DNA of 64,000 nucleotides from an uncultured Paracoccaceae bacterium. GTDB taxonomy: Bacteria; Pseudomonadota; Alphaproteobacteria; Rhodobacterales; Rhodobacteraceae. Position numbers and translations under genes: made by a program. The DNA is taken from assembly GCA_947496535.1 (NCBI GenBank), contig CANMDE010000005.1, positions 124,001 through 188,000 on the forward strand. The letters are read 5' to 3'. The stretch's first letter is position 1. Every line of letters begins with the position of its first letter. The notes beneath the pieces are model-generated. The model saw only the letters and a program-made list of their open reading frames with translations, was not told the DNA's origin and did no database searches. This document shows positions 18,522-28,511 of this stretch, piece after piece.

Positions 18522-20813
18522 ATGCACAAAATGACAGGGCGGTTTGGGGCGGTTTTTCAGCGGATCGGGCTGATCATCGCTTTCATCATGATGGGGGCTT
18601 TGGCGCACGCGCAGTCCTTTTCTTTCAGCAATATCGCAATTGAGGGCAATCAGCGGATTTCTGATGGTGCGATCTTGCGTTTTGCAGAGATTGGAACAGG
18701 TCAGGCGGTGTCGACCGCCGGGCTGAATGACGCGGGCCAACGCATCCGCGAATCCGGCCTTTTTGAAACTGTCACGCTGACCCCAAGCGGGAGCACCTTG
18801 CTGATCACAGTGGCAGAGTATCCGACGATCAACCGCATCAATATTGAAGGCAACAGTCGTCTGCGAGATGACCAGCTTTTGCAACTGGTTCAGTCCGAGA
18901 CGCGCCGCGTTTATACCCCCAGTCAGGCGGAAATTGATACCGCTGCGATCACCCAAGCCTATGCGCAACAGGGTCGGATCAATGCGGTGGTAACGCCGCG
19001 CATCATTCCGTTGTCGGACAACCGGGTTGATCTGGTTTTTGAGGTTGTTGAATCCGGTGTCACAGAGATCGAGCGGATCAGCTTTATCGGCAACCGCACA
19101 TTCTCTGAGCGGCGATTGCGCCGCGTGCTCGATACGAAGCAGGCGGGTCCTTTGCGCGCGCTTATCACGCGCGATACCTATTCGTCGGAGCGGGTGAACG
19201 GCGACCGGGAATTGCTCACCGATTTTTACCAGTCGCGCGGGTATCCTGACTTTCAGGTGCAGAATGTCGATGTGGCTTTGACGCGCGAGCGCGATGCCTA
19301 TCTGGTGACATACAATGTGCAGGAAGGGCAGAAGTTCACTTTCGGCAATGTGAATATCCGCAGCGAAATTCCGGGTGTGAACGCTGAGGAGTTCCGGAAT
19401 GCTTTGCGTGTGAGGCGTGGCGTTACGTACTCGCCCGTCCCGATCGAGGATGATGTTTCGCGGGTCGAGATACTAGCGACGCGGATGGGGTTGAGCTTTG
19501 TGCAGGTTGATCCCCGTATCACACGCAATGATCGGGATTTGACGCTTGACCTGGAATATGTGCTTGTCCCCGGCGACCGTGTCTTTGTGGAGCGCATCGA
19601 TATCGAAGGTAACAGCACGACGCTGGATCGCGTGATACGTAACCAGTTCCGCTCTGTTGAGGGTGATCCGTTCAACCCGCGTGAAATTCGAGAGAGCGCC
19701 CAGCGGATCAGAGCCTTGGGTTTCTTTGCCAATGCGGATGTAAATGCGCGCGAAGGTACCACACCTGATCAGGTCATCGTTGATGTGGATGTGGAAGAGG
19801 GGCCCACAGGCACCCTGAGCTTTGGTGGGAATTACAGCAGTGACGACGGTTTTGGTCTTCTTGCCTCGTACGGTCAGACCAACCTGCGCGGCCGTGGGCA
19901 AGAGGTGAACTTTGAAATATCCACCGGTGAAGACAGTCGCCTCTTTTCCTTCAACTTCAAAGAACCTCAGCTTTTGGGGCGCGATCTGAGCTTTGGGCTT
20001 AGTCTGGGTTACGCCACGACTGATAATGACGACGCGGACTATGATACTGAGCGTGGCCGCATCAGCCCGTCGTTGAGTTTTCAAGCCAGTGAAAACGGTC
20101 GTTTGGCGGTGTTTTATGCCTACGAATATACCGACCTGTTTGATGTAGACGATGATGTGAGCGTCATTATCCAGAATGAAGCTGAAGATGATGCGGTGAG
20201 TAACCATGCGGTCGGATATAGCTACACCTACGATACCCGCCGTTCTGGCCTGAACCCGAATGCCGGTATTGTTTTGCGCTTTGGTCAGGAGTTCGGCTTT
20301 GGCGATACGGAGTTTATTCAAACCACTGCGTTGGTTGGAGCGGAGACCAAGGTCTGGAATGAAGAACTGACTTTGCGTGCGACCCTTGAAGGTGGTCATC
20401 TCAACTACACTGAGGGCAACAGCCGCGTGACCGATCGTTTCTTCATGGGCAGTAGCGTGATGCGCGGTTTCGATCCGGGTGGTATTGGCCCGAGAGACGC
20501 TGACACCGATGATGCGTTAGGAGGTAACTCTTTCGCAGTTGCCCGGCTTGAAGCGGAATTCCCGCTTGGCCTGCCGAGCGAATACGGTATTTCAGGCGGT
20601 GTTTTCCTTGACCATGGGTCCGTTTGGGATGTTGGCGAAACTTACGACGCGAATGTGATTTACAACGACTTCACCACGCGGACGGTGGCTGGTGTATCCA
20701 TCTTCTGGGATACTCCAATCGGGCCGCTACGGTTCAACTTCTCCGAACCCATCGATGTGCAGGATGAGGACGAAGTGAACCAGTTCGATGTGACAATCTC
20801 GACCAGTTTCTGA
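18522..20813 (+). CDS. bamA: outer membrane protein assembly factor BamA
   Basis: 763 aa. Signal peptide ending GALAHAQS, then five POTRA repeats (about 30-345, with recurring I-x-GN-R blocks such as ISFIGNRTFSERRLRR) and a C-terminal 16-strand barrel. VMRGFDPGGIGPRD contains the RGF motif of the L6 loop, and the last residue is Phe, as required for barrel assembly. Core of the machine inserting beta-barrel proteins. The stop overlaps the start of the skp-like gene. Confidence 0.97.
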   Translation: MHKMTGRFGAVFQRIGLIIAFIMMGALAHAQSFSFSNIAIEGNQRISDGAILRFAEIGTGQAVSTAGLNDAGQRIRESGLFETVTLTPSGSTLLITVAEYPTINRINIEGNSRLRDDQLLQLVQSETRRVYTPSQAEIDTAAITQAYAQQGRINAVVTPRIIPLSDNRVDLVFEVVESGVTEIERISFIGNRTFSERRLRRVLDTKQAGPLRALITRDTYSSERVNGDRELLTDFYQSRGYPDFQVQNVDVALTRERDAYLVTYNVQEGQKFTFGNVNIRSEIPGVNAEEFRNALRVRRGVTYSPVPIEDDVSRVEILATRMGLSFVQVDPRITRNDRDLTLDLEYVLVPGDRVFVERIDIEGNSTTLDRVIRNQFRSVEGDPFNPREIRESAQRIRALGFFANADVNAREGTTPDQVIVDVDVEEGPTGTLSFGGNYSSDDGFGLLASYGQTNLRGRGQEVNFEISTGEDSRLFSFNFKEPQLLGRDLSFGLSLGYATTDNDDADYDTERGRISPSLSFQASENGRLAVFYAYEYTDLFDVDDDVSVIIQNEAEDDAVSNHAVGYSYTYDTRRSGLNPNAGIVLRFGQEFGFGDTEFIQTTALVGAETKVWNEELTLRATLEGGHLNYTEGNSRVTDRFFMGSSVMRGFDPGGIGPRDADTDDALGGNSFAVARLEAEFPLGLPSEYGISGGVFLDHGSVWDVGETYDANVIYNDFTTRTVAGVSIFWDTPIGPLRFNFSEPIDVQDEDEVNQFDVTISTSF

Positions 20814-21355
20814 TGCGGTTCTGGGCGGTCATTCTGACGTTGATGACCGTCGCGGTGGCTTCTTTATCCGTAGCGCAGGATGCCGGCACCCCGCAGGTGC
20901 TTGTCATTGATCGCGATCGGCTTTTTGTCGAAACGCGATATGGTCAGCGTCTTGCTGCAGATTTGCAGGAACAGGCAGCAACACTGCAGGCCGAGAATGA
21001 TCGGATCGTTGATACCCTGACGCTGGAGGAGCGCAGCCTGACTGTGCGCCGCCAGGAAATGACCGTTGACGCATTCGAGATTGCGACAGAGGCCTTTGAC
21101 GCAAAGGTGGAAGAGGTTCGCAAACAACGGGATGCGAAGGTCGGCCAGCTGCAGATACAAAATGCTGAAAGGCGGGCCGAATTCGAGGCGCGTGCCGAGG
21201 AAATCATCGGCCAGATTATCGTGGAGCGCGGGGCCGCACTGGTTCTGGATGAACGGACCGTGGTTTTTTCTGTCCCCGCAGCCAATATAACGGATGAAGC
21301 GATTGCCAGGATTGATGCCGAGTTGGGTGACGGCGCGGAGCAAACTGACAATTAG
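20813..21355 (+). CDS. OmpH/Skp family periplasmic chaperone
   Basis: 180 aa with a signal peptide (SLSVAQDA cleavage region) and a long charged coiled-coil middle (about 45-130) rich in Glu, Gln and Arg, typical of Skp tentacles. It holds unfolded outer membrane proteins on the way to BamA. The ATG shares its first base with the bamA stop, so the two are translationally coupled. Confidence 0.88.
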   Translation: MRFWAVILTLMTVAVASLSVAQDAGTPQVLVIDRDRLFVETRYGQRLAADLQEQAATLQAENDRIVDTLTLEERSLTVRRQEMTVDAFEIATEAFDAKVEEVRKQRDAKVGQLQIQNAERRAEFEARAEEIIGQIIVERGAALVLDERTVVFSVPAANITDEAIARIDAELGDGAEQTDN

Positions 21356-21438
21356 CAATGCTTGCCCGGACCCGTCTGGCTTGCTAGTCACGGTGGAGGC
21401 GGCTGCGAGGCCGCGCATACATCAAGGAGCTGCCGCGC

Positions 21439-21900
21439 ATGTCTGACGCTGTCACCGAAGCTGACATCCAGCTTATTCAGAAAATTCTACCACATCGCTA
21501 TCCGTTTTTGCTGGTGGACAAGGTGCACAGTATCGACGGGACGCAATCGGCTATCGGCATCAAGAACGTGACAATGAACGAACCCCATTTTCAGGGGCAT
21601 TTTCCGGGTAATCCGATCATGCCCGGCGTCACAATTGTTGAGGCGATGGCCCAGACAACCGCTGTTATGGTGGGTGCTTCGCTGGGACTTACGGATGGCA
21701 ATCTGCTGGTTTATTTTATGGCCATTGATGGTTGTAAGTTCCGCCGCAAGGTTGTTCCGGGCGATGTGCTTGAGATGAAAGTTGAGACGACCCGTGGCAA
21801 ACCAGGCAGCAAAGTTTGGCGCTTCAAAGGCGTGGCCAGCGTTGAAGGTGAAATGGCTGCAGAGGCTGAGTTCACCGCGATGATGGATTTGCAAGCCTGA
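21439..21900 (+). CDS. fabZ: 3-hydroxyacyl-ACP dehydratase FabZ
   Basis: 153-aa hot-dog-fold dehydratase. The catalytic His is in [14 protein letters not shown] and the catalytic Glu in TIVEAMAQ. It dehydrates beta-hydroxyacyl-ACP in fatty acid synthesis and competes with LpxA for the hydroxyacyl donor, which explains the pairing. Its stop overlaps the lpxA start by one base. Confidence 0.97.
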   Translation: MSDAVTEADIQLIQKILPHRYPFLLVDKVHSIDGTQSAIGIKNVTMNEPHFQGHFPGNPIMPGVTIVEAMAQTTAVMVGASLGLTDGNLLVYFMAIDGCKFRRKVVPGDVLEMKVETTRGKPGSKVWRFKGVASVEGEMAAEAEFTAMMDLQA

Positions 21901-22682
21901 TGGCTGACATTCACCCCAGCGCGATCATTGCAGACGGTGCCGTGATTGGCGCCGATTGCGTGATTGGCCCGTTTTGCGTGATTGGCCCGGAAGTTGTTTT
22001 GGGTGTTGGCGTGACGCTAAAAAGTCATGTGGTCATAGATGGCGATACTCATATCGGTGATGGCAGCACGATTTTTCCATTTGCCGTGATCGGAGAGATT
22101 CCGCAGGATTTGAAGTTCAGTGGCGAAAAGACCAGTTTGCGTATCGGTGCCCGCAATCGTATTCGCGAGCATGTCACAATGAATACCGGGACAGCCGGTG
22201 GTGGTGGTGTCACCCGGATTGGCGATGACGGCCTGTTCATGGCCGGTTGCCACATCGCCCATGATGCGCAGGTCGGTGACAGGGTTGTCGTTGTGAACTC
22301 CAGCGCGGTCGCCGGGCATTGCGTCATCGAAGATGATGTCATCATCGGCGGGCTTTGCGGTGTGCATCAATGGGTGCGTATCGGGCAGGGGGCCATTATC
22401 GGGGCACTGTCGATGGTAACCAAGGATGTAGTCCCTCATGGGCTTGTTCAGGGTCCCCGCGCTGTGCTGGACGGTCTGAACCTTGTCGGCCTAAAGCGCA
22501 AAGGTGTGCAGCGTGCCGATATCACGGCTTTGCGCGCCGCCTTTCAGACGCTGAAAGACGGGGAGGGGACTTTTCAGGATCGCGCCCGTCGTCTGGGTGA
22601 TGAGAGCGAAAGTGAATATGTGCAGCAGATGGTCCGCTTTGTGTTGGGCGAGACGGACCGCAACTTTCTAACGCCGAACTAA
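21900..22682 (+). CDS. lpxA: UDP-N-acetylglucosamine O-acyltransferase
   Basis: 260 aa, left-handed beta-helix of hexapeptide repeats (IADGAVIGADCVIGPFCVIG and onwards) with the catalytic His in AGCHIAHDAQVGD, then a helical C-terminal domain. First step of lipid A synthesis: acyl transfer from hydroxyacyl-ACP to UDP-GlcNAc. Six bases separate it from lpxI. A separate lpxD is not found beside it. Confidence 0.97.
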   Translation: MADIHPSAIIADGAVIGADCVIGPFCVIGPEVVLGVGVTLKSHVVIDGDTHIGDGSTIFPFAVIGEIPQDLKFSGEKTSLRIGARNRIREHVTMNTGTAGGGGVTRIGDDGLFMAGCHIAHDAQVGDRVVVVNSSAVAGHCVIEDDVIIGGLCGVHQWVRIGQGAIIGALSMVTKDVVPHGLVQGPRAVLDGLNLVGLKRKGVQRADITALRAAFQTLKDGEGTFQDRARRLGDESESEYVQQMVRFVLGETDRNFLTPN

Positions 22683-22688
22683 GCGACC

Positions 22689-23588
22689 ATGCTGGCGCTG
22701 ATAGCAGGAACGGGCGAATTGCCATCTGCGTTACTGGTGCGGTTGGATCAGGTGCCGTTGGTTTGTGCTTTGCAAGGATTTGCCCCGGCCATACCGGCTG
22801 AGGTCACGTTTCGGTTGGAGCATCTGGGTAGTTTTCTGGATGATCTGAAAGATCGTGGCGTGACCCAAATCTGCATGGCTGGTGCTGTGCGTCGCCCTCC
22901 GATTGATCCGGCTGCAATTGATGCGAAAACGATGCCGTTGATCCCGAAATTGCAAGCGGCGATGGGGCAGGGCGATGATGGGGCGTTGCGGGCGATCATC
23001 GGTTTGCTGGAAGATACCGGCTTTGAGGTTGTTGCAGCCCATCAGATTGCTCCTGATCTTTTGCCCGCGCCGGGTGTTCTGACTAATACCGCGTATGAAG
23101 ACTGGCATCGCGCTGACGCGGCGGCGGGTGAGGCTTGCGTTGCTGCCATGGGAGCCGCCGATACGGGTCAGGCTTGTATTGTGCGAGTCGGTCGGGTTCT
23201 TGCCCGTGAGGGCCCGGATGGAACGGATGCGATGTTGGCGGCGTTTTGTGAGCCATTCGAAAGGCAGTCTTCGGGTGACCCGGTGACGGCGATGTTTGAC
23301 TGGACCGCCGAGAAGTTGGGTGATGCAGCGGACTGGCTATCGGGGATTGAGGAGCAAGCAGCGACGGCCGATGATGGTATCCTTTTTAAAGCACCGAAAC
23401 CTGCGCAGGACTGGCGGGCGGATCTGCCCGTTATTGGCCCGTCCACTGCCATGCGTGCCGCAGAGGCCGGGTTGGCCGGTATCGTGATCGAAGCGGGTGG
23501 GGTCATGGTGCTTGATTTGCCGGCTGTGATCCAAATCCTTGATGCCCAGAAGATGTTTTTGTGGGTCCGTCCGAAAGGTGACGCATGA
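22689..23588 (+). CDS. lpxI: UDP-2,3-diacylglucosamine diphosphatase LpxI
   Basis: 299 aa; LpxI proteins are usually about 270-290. The N-terminal GTGELP and the C-terminal block ADLPVIGPSTAMRAAEAG are family landmarks. It hydrolyses UDP-2,3-diacylglucosamine to lipid X; alphaproteobacteria use this enzyme in place of LpxH. Position between lpxA and lpxB supports the call. The stop overlaps lpxB (ATGA). Confidence 0.93.
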   Translation: MLALIAGTGELPSALLVRLDQVPLVCALQGFAPAIPAEVTFRLEHLGSFLDDLKDRGVTQICMAGAVRRPPIDPAAIDAKTMPLIPKLQAAMGQGDDGALRAIIGLLEDTGFEVVAAHQIAPDLLPAPGVLTNTAYEDWHRADAAAGEACVAAMGAADTGQACIVRVGRVLAREGPDGTDAMLAAFCEPFERQSSGDPVTAMFDWTAEKLGDAADWLSGIEEQAATADDGILFKAPKPAQDWRADLPVIGPSTAMRAAEAGLAGIVIEAGGVMVLDLPAVIQILDAQKMFLWVRPKGDA

Positions 23589-24706
23589 GGGTGTTCGTGA
23601 TCGCGGGTGAGCCATCTGGCGACAAGTTGGGCGCGGCGCTGATGGCGGGGCTGAAGCAGTTGCGCGATGATGTCAGCTTTGATGGGGTTGGTGGGCCGTT
23701 GATGCAGGCCGAGGGCCTTGTCAGCCGCTTTCCGATGGATGAGCTGAGTGTGATGGGCCTCGCGGAAATCCTGCCCAAGTATCGTGCGCTGAAAGCCCGG
23801 ATCAGGGAAATGGCCGAGGCCGTGGTCGAGACACAGCCGGACGTGTTGATTACCATCGATAGTCCTGACTTCTGCCTTCGCGTGGCGCGGCTGGTGAAGG
23901 CCGCGACGGATATTCGCACGGTCCATTATGTGGCCCCCACGGTCTGGGCCTGGCGTCCGGGACGTGCGGCAAAGATGGCGGGTTTCATTGACCATGTGCT
24001 GGCCCTGTTCCCGTTTGAGCCGCCTTACATGACCGCCGCAGGGATGGACTGCGACTTTGTCGGGCATCCTGTGGTGGCCGAGCCTATTGCGACGGAAGAT
24101 GAAGCGGCCGCTTTGGGTGAAGGGACGGCTGTCTTGGTGCTTCCGGGTAGTAGGAAGGGTGAAGTCGCCCGTCTGGCTGACCGGTTTGGCAAGGCCGTGG
24201 AGCAGGTGGCCGAGGCGGTGCCTGATGCACGCTTCGTCATTCCGACGACGGCGGGCGTATATGATCTGGTGCAGGAGAGGGTACAGCATTGGAAGGTGCC
24301 AGTGACGGTGCTTTCGCCCGAGTCGCCTGACAAGGCTGCTTGGTTCCGGCGGGCCGATGTAGCTTTGGCAGCCTCGGGGACGGTATCGCTTGAACTGGCG
24401 GCGAATGGCACGCCTATGGTAATTGCCTATGACATGGCGTGGCTAAGCCGTGTCATTATTTCCCGGATGCTGCGCGTGGATACGGTGACCCTTGTCAATC
24501 TGGTTAGCGAAAACCGTGCTATTCCCGAATTCATTGGCAAAAGCTGTGAGTCCGGGCCGATAACAGAGGCAGTGCTGGCGGTTCTGGCTGACCCTGCCGC
24601 GCAGCAGGCTGCCATGGAGACCACGATGGACCGGTTGGGCCGCGGTGGTGAGGCACCGGGGTTGCGGGCGGCTAGGGCCGTGCTGTCCGGGATCGACGCA
24701 AACTGA
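23585..24706 (+). CDS. lpxB: lipid-A-disaccharide synthase
   Basis: 373-aa GT-B glycosyltransferase (GT19). AGEPSGDKLGAALM is the N-terminal family block; VAPTVWAWRPGRAAKM and VLPGSRKGEVARL are further landmarks. It joins UDP-diacylglucosamine and lipid X into the lipid A disaccharide. Last gene of the envelope run; its 3' end overlaps the convergent EamA gene by 35 bases. Confidence 0.96.
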   Translation: MRVFVIAGEPSGDKLGAALMAGLKQLRDDVSFDGVGGPLMQAEGLVSRFPMDELSVMGLAEILPKYRALKARIREMAEAVVETQPDVLITIDSPDFCLRVARLVKAATDIRTVHYVAPTVWAWRPGRAAKMAGFIDHVLALFPFEPPYMTAAGMDCDFVGHPVVAEPIATEDEAAALGEGTAVLVLPGSRKGEVARLADRFGKAVEQVAEAVPDARFVIPTTAGVYDLVQERVQHWKVPVTVLSPESPDKAAWFRRADVALAASGTVSLELAANGTPMVIAYDMAWLSRVIISRMLRVDTVTLVNLVSENRAIPEFIGKSCESGPITEAVLAVLADPAAQQAAMETTMDRLGRGGEAPGLRAARAVLSGIDAN

Positions 24707-25592
24707 CGGTGCCGTTCAGGACCAAGAGACCCAGCGCCAGAAGTGCGAAACCTGCATAGGCCTGAAGGCTCAGGTCTTCGCCGAGAATCACAGCACCCAG
24801 AATAATGGCGACCGGAGCGACAAGCAGCGTGCAAAGCATTGTGTTTCCGGTCCCCGCCATGCCTAGCACGCGATAATAAAGCAGGTAGGCAAAGGCAGTG
24901 GCGACAATCGCATAGTAGCTGATGGCGGCCCATGTGCGGGGTTGCAGGGTGAAATCAAGCGGTCCTTCGAACCAAAGTGCCGCTGGGATGGTGATCAGGC
25001 TGGCGCCGGTCAACATTCCCGCAGCGGCGACTTGTGGTGGCAGATTGCCCATTTTTTTGCGTGCCCAGACGCCAGCCAGCGCATAGCTGATCGTCCCGCC
25101 AAGAACGGCCAACTGGCCGAGTGAGCGGAGATCGAACGTGACCAGAGATGAAAGCCCAATGGCGGTTGCGACACCCAGAAAACCGAGTGTGACGCCAATC
25201 AGCTTACGGGCGGTCAGCTGTTCATCGGCAAAGAATATGGCGGCCGCGATAACCCCGAAAATCGCTGTGGCCGCGTTCAGGATTGATACCAGACCTGTTT
25301 CGATATGTAGCTGGCCCCATGCCATCAGGCTGAATGGGATGACGTTATTGAGGAGGCCCATCACGAGAAATGCGCCCCATACGCGCGGATCTCGCGGTAT
25401 GGGAAGGCCACGCAGGCAGATGTAAATCCATAGAATGATCATGGCCCAACCGGTGCGATGCGCGACGGCGGTCAAAAAGCCGACCTCGTCCAGTGCCACG
25501 CGGATCGAGAGAAATGAACCGCCCCAGATAAGCGATAGCAGGAAAAGCTCTGCCCATGCGCGGGATGACATTGTTTTTTGCTGGATGGTCAT
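24672..25592 (-). CDS. EamA/DMT-family transporter
   Basis: About 306 aa from the ATG at 25592. Ten hydrophobic segments in two EamA repeats; the first begins FLLSLIWGGSFLSIRVALDEVG, the second with ISYALAGVWARK. Likely an exporter of a metabolite or amino acid; the substrate is unknown. The start could also be the ATG at 25571 or further out at 25637. No partner gene on its strand. Confidence 0.85.
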   Translation of the reverse strand: MTIQQKTMSSRAWAELFLLSLIWGGSFLSIRVALDEVGFLTAVAHRTGWAMIILWIYICLRGLPIPRDPRVWGAFLVMGLLNNVIPFSLMAWGQLHIETGLVSILNAATAIFGVIAAAIFFADEQLTARKLIGVTLGFLGVATAIGLSSLVTFDLRSLGQLAVLGGTISYALAGVWARKKMGNLPPQVAAAGMLTGASLITIPAALWFEGPLDFTLQPRTWAAISYYAIVATAFAYLLYYRVLGMAGTGNTMLCTLLVAPVAIILGAVILGEDLSLQAYAGFALLALGLLVLNGTVSLRRSRTARP

Positions 25593-25649
25593 GGAGTGAC
25601 ATGATCGGTTTGTACCGCCTGGCGCAACCCGGATCATGCGAATGCAACG

Positions 25650-25678
25650 AAAAAGCCCCGCCGAAGAGGGCGGGGCTT
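25650..25678 (-). terminator. Rho-independent terminator of the FadL-type gene
   Basis: AGCCCCGCC at 25654-25662 pairs with the following GGCGGGGCT around a six-base loop; the A-run at 25650-25653 becomes the T-run on the minus strand. It lies about 22 bases past the stop of the FadL-type gene. On the plus strand only TT follows, so it is one-directional. Confidence 0.88.
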
Positions 25679-25699
25679 AGAGAAGTTCTGTCTTGGTGA

Positions 25700-26788
25700 T
25701 TAGAAGGAGTAGCCGACCGTTACACCGAAGCCAACGGCGGAGTTGTCGGTGAATTCCACACCAGAGCCGTCGGTGGCATCACCGAGCATGGCGTATTCAA
25801 CACCGCCAGTGATTTTCCAGTCATCAATGGCATAGCTGCCACCGATACCGACGCTTGTGGAACCATCCGTTGGAGCCAGACGGGATGCTTCGCCACCGTT
25901 GTCTGTTTCATAGGTGATGCGTCCAAATACGGATAGTTCGTCGTTGATCTGGCGGCCGAGCCCGACACGGTAGGTGATGACATCATCGTCAATACCCGTG
26001 ACGCGGTCACCGCCTGTAGCACCCTCGTAAAGTGCTGGTCGAACTTCCCATACAGACCATTCAGTCCACTTTACCGAACCAAATAACAGCGTTCCAGCTG
26101 CAATGCCTGTTTGGAAATCAAGAGCGAGGGACTGGGGCAGTTCGATATCCGTAACGCTGTCCAGTGCGGAAGCTCCAACGAATGCCTCTGCCGTATCAAA
26201 GTCGTGAGTAACACCGCTTTCATATGTCAATGATACACGCAGCGCGATATCTGGGATCTCGTAAGCGGCGCCCAAAACATAACCGAACTGAGTGTTGGAT
26301 TCGGTCTCTGCTGTGTATTCAACAGCACCGGTCAGGGTCGCTGGAATGTTGATGCTTGCCTCAGACTGAATGGCGCGAACACCGCCGTATACTGATACGC
26401 GTTCGGCAGCTTGATACTTTGCCACAGCGGCAATCTGCGTGGTATCCCATTCAGCGGCTAGCCCGGTGTAAACACCGCCTGTGTAGTTGGCATCGGCACC
26501 GTATGGCTGGTTAATGAACAGTGCCAGATCAATCTGATCAGTCACACCGTACTTCAGTGCAAAACCTGCGTTGAAGTAGCCCTCTGCCATATTATCGGTG
26601 GACCCGCCGCCGAGTGCTGCCGGATAGTCCCCAGATACATCCGGCACGGTCGATGCAAATGACAGTTGGACATAGTTGCCTTCTTCAAAAAGGACAGAAT
26701 ACGCATTCCCTCCACGATCCAGTCCCCCCGCGCTTGCAAGACTTGTTGTCGTCAACAGCGCGATGCTGCTCGCCAATACGTTTTTCAT
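25700..26788 (-). CDS. OmpP1/FadL-type outer membrane transport protein
   Basis: 362 aa from the ATG at 26788, chosen for the AGAGGAC ribosome-binding site; the frame is open a little further upstream. Signal peptide ends TTTSLASAGG; a long alternating beta pattern follows and the last residue is Phe (VGFGVTVGYSF). This matches the outer membrane protein transport family, a 14-stranded barrel for hydrophobic solutes. Short for classical FadL (about 420), so the exact substrate is open. Strong terminator downstream. Confidence 0.82.
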   Translation of the reverse strand: MKNVLASSIALLTTTSLASAGGLDRGGNAYSVLFEEGNYVQLSFASTVPDVSGDYPAALGGGSTDNMAEGYFNAGFALKYGVTDQIDLALFINQPYGADANYTGGVYTGLAAEWDTTQIAAVAKYQAAERVSVYGGVRAIQSEASINIPATLTGAVEYTAETESNTQFGYVLGAAYEIPDIALRVSLTYESGVTHDFDTAEAFVGASALDSVTDIELPQSLALDFQTGIAAGTLLFGSVKWTEWSVWEVRPALYEGATGGDRVTGIDDDVITYRVGLGRQINDELSVFGRITYETDNGGEASRLAPTDGSTSVGIGGSYAIDDWKITGGVEYAMLGDATDGSGVEFTDNSAVGFGVTVGYSF

Positions 26789-26913
26789 GTCCTCTTCCCT
26801 ATCCATGAATATTTTAAGTGCGTTGGACCTTAGTGAGCGCATTCATGCCACGTCAATTAATGACGCCGCGTCAGTATGAAATGGACATCGCTGTGTGGCG
26901 CGAGTGCGATAAT

Positions 26914-27762
26914 TTATCGCAGCCGCAGGTTGATGTAGTTTGCCACGAAAATCAGCCCCGCCCCCACGAAGACCACTGTATCAATTGGTTCATCATACAC
27001 CAACATCCCCACAATTGCGATGGTTGGCAGTCGTGCAAAGTCTATTGGCATGACGGTACTTGCGGGCGCGATGGACAACGCCTTGGTTAAACAAAAATGG
27101 GCGGTCAGACCCGCAAAGCCAATGAGGACGACGAGTGGGATGATTGGGCCGGAAGGTATGGCGATGTCCCCGTCATAGCCCGCGCTTATCAGTCCGAAGA
27201 TGGCTTGCATCACTGTCAGATAAAACAGAATGCAGGTGGTGCTTTGTGTTTGGGTCAGTTTGCGTGTGTAAATCGCTGTCAGGGCAAAGAAGATTGCGCA
27301 TCCGGCCGCAGCGACGACACCCAGATTGAGGTTGTTCATATCGGGGCGCGCCACGATCAGAATGCCGACGAAGCCGACGCCGGCGACCATTAAGCGTGGG
27401 GCGGTCAACCGTTCTTGCAGCAGGATTGATGACAGCAGAATGACCCAGATCGGGGTAGTGAATTCCAGCGCGAAGACTTGGGCGAGGGGAATCAGGGTTA
27501 AAGCCAGAAACCAAAGGTTCTGTCCGATGAAGTGAAAAAGGTTGCGCGCCGAATGCATCCCAAGCTGTTGGGTATTGATTTGGCGCAGCGTTCCGCAGGC
27601 CCAGCCTACCACCAGCACGATCAGGATCCCGGTCAGGCTGCGGAACAGCATGATCTCGAACGTATCGAGGGCGGTCCCGACGGTACGCCCCGCGATTGCC
27701 ATGGCGGTAAAGGCCGCAATGGCACCGATCATCCAAGTGGCTGCGCGAAGAGTTGTGTTCAA
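26914..27762 (-). CDS. EamA/DMT-family transporter
   Basis: 282 aa with ten predicted helices; second EamA-type exporter in the region. FIGQNLWFLALTLIPLAQVFA and the second-repeat PIDFARLPTIAIVGMLVYDE are typical. Substrate unknown. It is not a recent copy of the gene at 24672: the two differ throughout. The gap to the FadL-type gene (26789-26913) holds that gene's promoter region. Confidence 0.86.
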   Translation of the reverse strand: MNTTLRAATWMIGAIAAFTAMAIAGRTVGTALDTFEIMLFRSLTGILIVLVVGWACGTLRQINTQQLGMHSARNLFHFIGQNLWFLALTLIPLAQVFALEFTTPIWVILLSSILLQERLTAPRLMVAGVGFVGILIVARPDMNNLNLGVVAAAGCAIFFALTAIYTRKLTQTQSTTCILFYLTVMQAIFGLISAGYDGDIAIPSGPIIPLVVLIGFAGLTAHFCLTKALSIAPASTVMPIDFARLPTIAIVGMLVYDEPIDTVVFVGAGLIFVANYINLRLR

Positions 27763-27855
27763 AGCAGTGAGTTCGATCCAGTTTTGCGCGTGGGCGTGGC
27801 TTGATGGATCAGGCCTGAAGCTGCGATGATTGGCAAGTACAAACGCGGAGACGGA

Positions 27856-28488
27856 TCAAAGCGTATACCCGGTATGCGCGACTGACGCGCTGAACGCATC
27901 GTAGATTCGAGCCCTTTGGGCGTCGGTGACTGTTATCTCTTCACGGAAGCCTGATTTGGCACGGGTCTTGGGCTGCCCGAATTGAAAGCCCAGTTGCTCG
28001 CCGATGTCGGTCAGTTCTGCATGAAGTTTTTCGTATTTGACGATCCGGTCCACCATGAGGTTGCCGTTCTCATCAAGGTACTTGTCATGATCCAATGGAA
28101 AATGCCCCCGATCTACATAATCCTCCCAGCTTAGTTGGCCGCCGGTGGATTGGTGATCAGGGCTATTTTTCTGCATAGAATACAGTGAGATGCATTTACT
28201 GACTGGCTCACGCTCCACACAGAATTTGAAATAGTTGTCAAAGGTGGCCGCACCGACGAGCTTTCTGACCTTGGTCGCAGGCATGTGATTGTAATATTTT
28301 CGGCGTAGCAGTCGGTTGATCGGTCCCGTTGGTCGAAAGTTGCGCTGTTCATGGCCGATTTCGTGCGGATTAATCGGCGTCACGACATCCTGCGGACCCA
28401 TGAGCTTGCTCAGTTCCACTTCGATCGAGGTCCCGGCAGTCTTTTTCGTCTTGATGAAGATGAACTTGTATTCGTGACTAATCAACAT
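27856..28488 (-). CDS. sulfotransferase family protein
   Basis: 210 aa. Near the N-terminus IKTKKTAGTSIEVEL is the 5'-phosphosulfate-binding loop, and FCVEREPVSKCISLYS supplies the 3'-phosphate-binding Arg and Ser. The fold is the cytosolic family 2-like sulfotransferase that uses PAPS; the acceptor is unknown. It starts 23 bases after the guaA stop on the same strand, so it is probably co-transcribed. No membrane anchor. Confidence 0.82.
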   Translation of the reverse strand: MLISHEYKFIFIKTKKTAGTSIEVELSKLMGPQDVVTPINPHEIGHEQRNFRPTGPINRLLRRKYYNHMPATKVRKLVGAATFDNYFKFCVEREPVSKCISLYSMQKNSPDHQSTGGQLSWEDYVDRGHFPLDHDKYLDENGNLMVDRIVKYEKLHAELTDIGEQLGFQFGQPKTRAKSGFREEITVTDAQRARIYDAFSASVAHTGYTL

Positions 28489-28511
28489 GCCCTAAATCTT
28501 CTAAGTTAATA

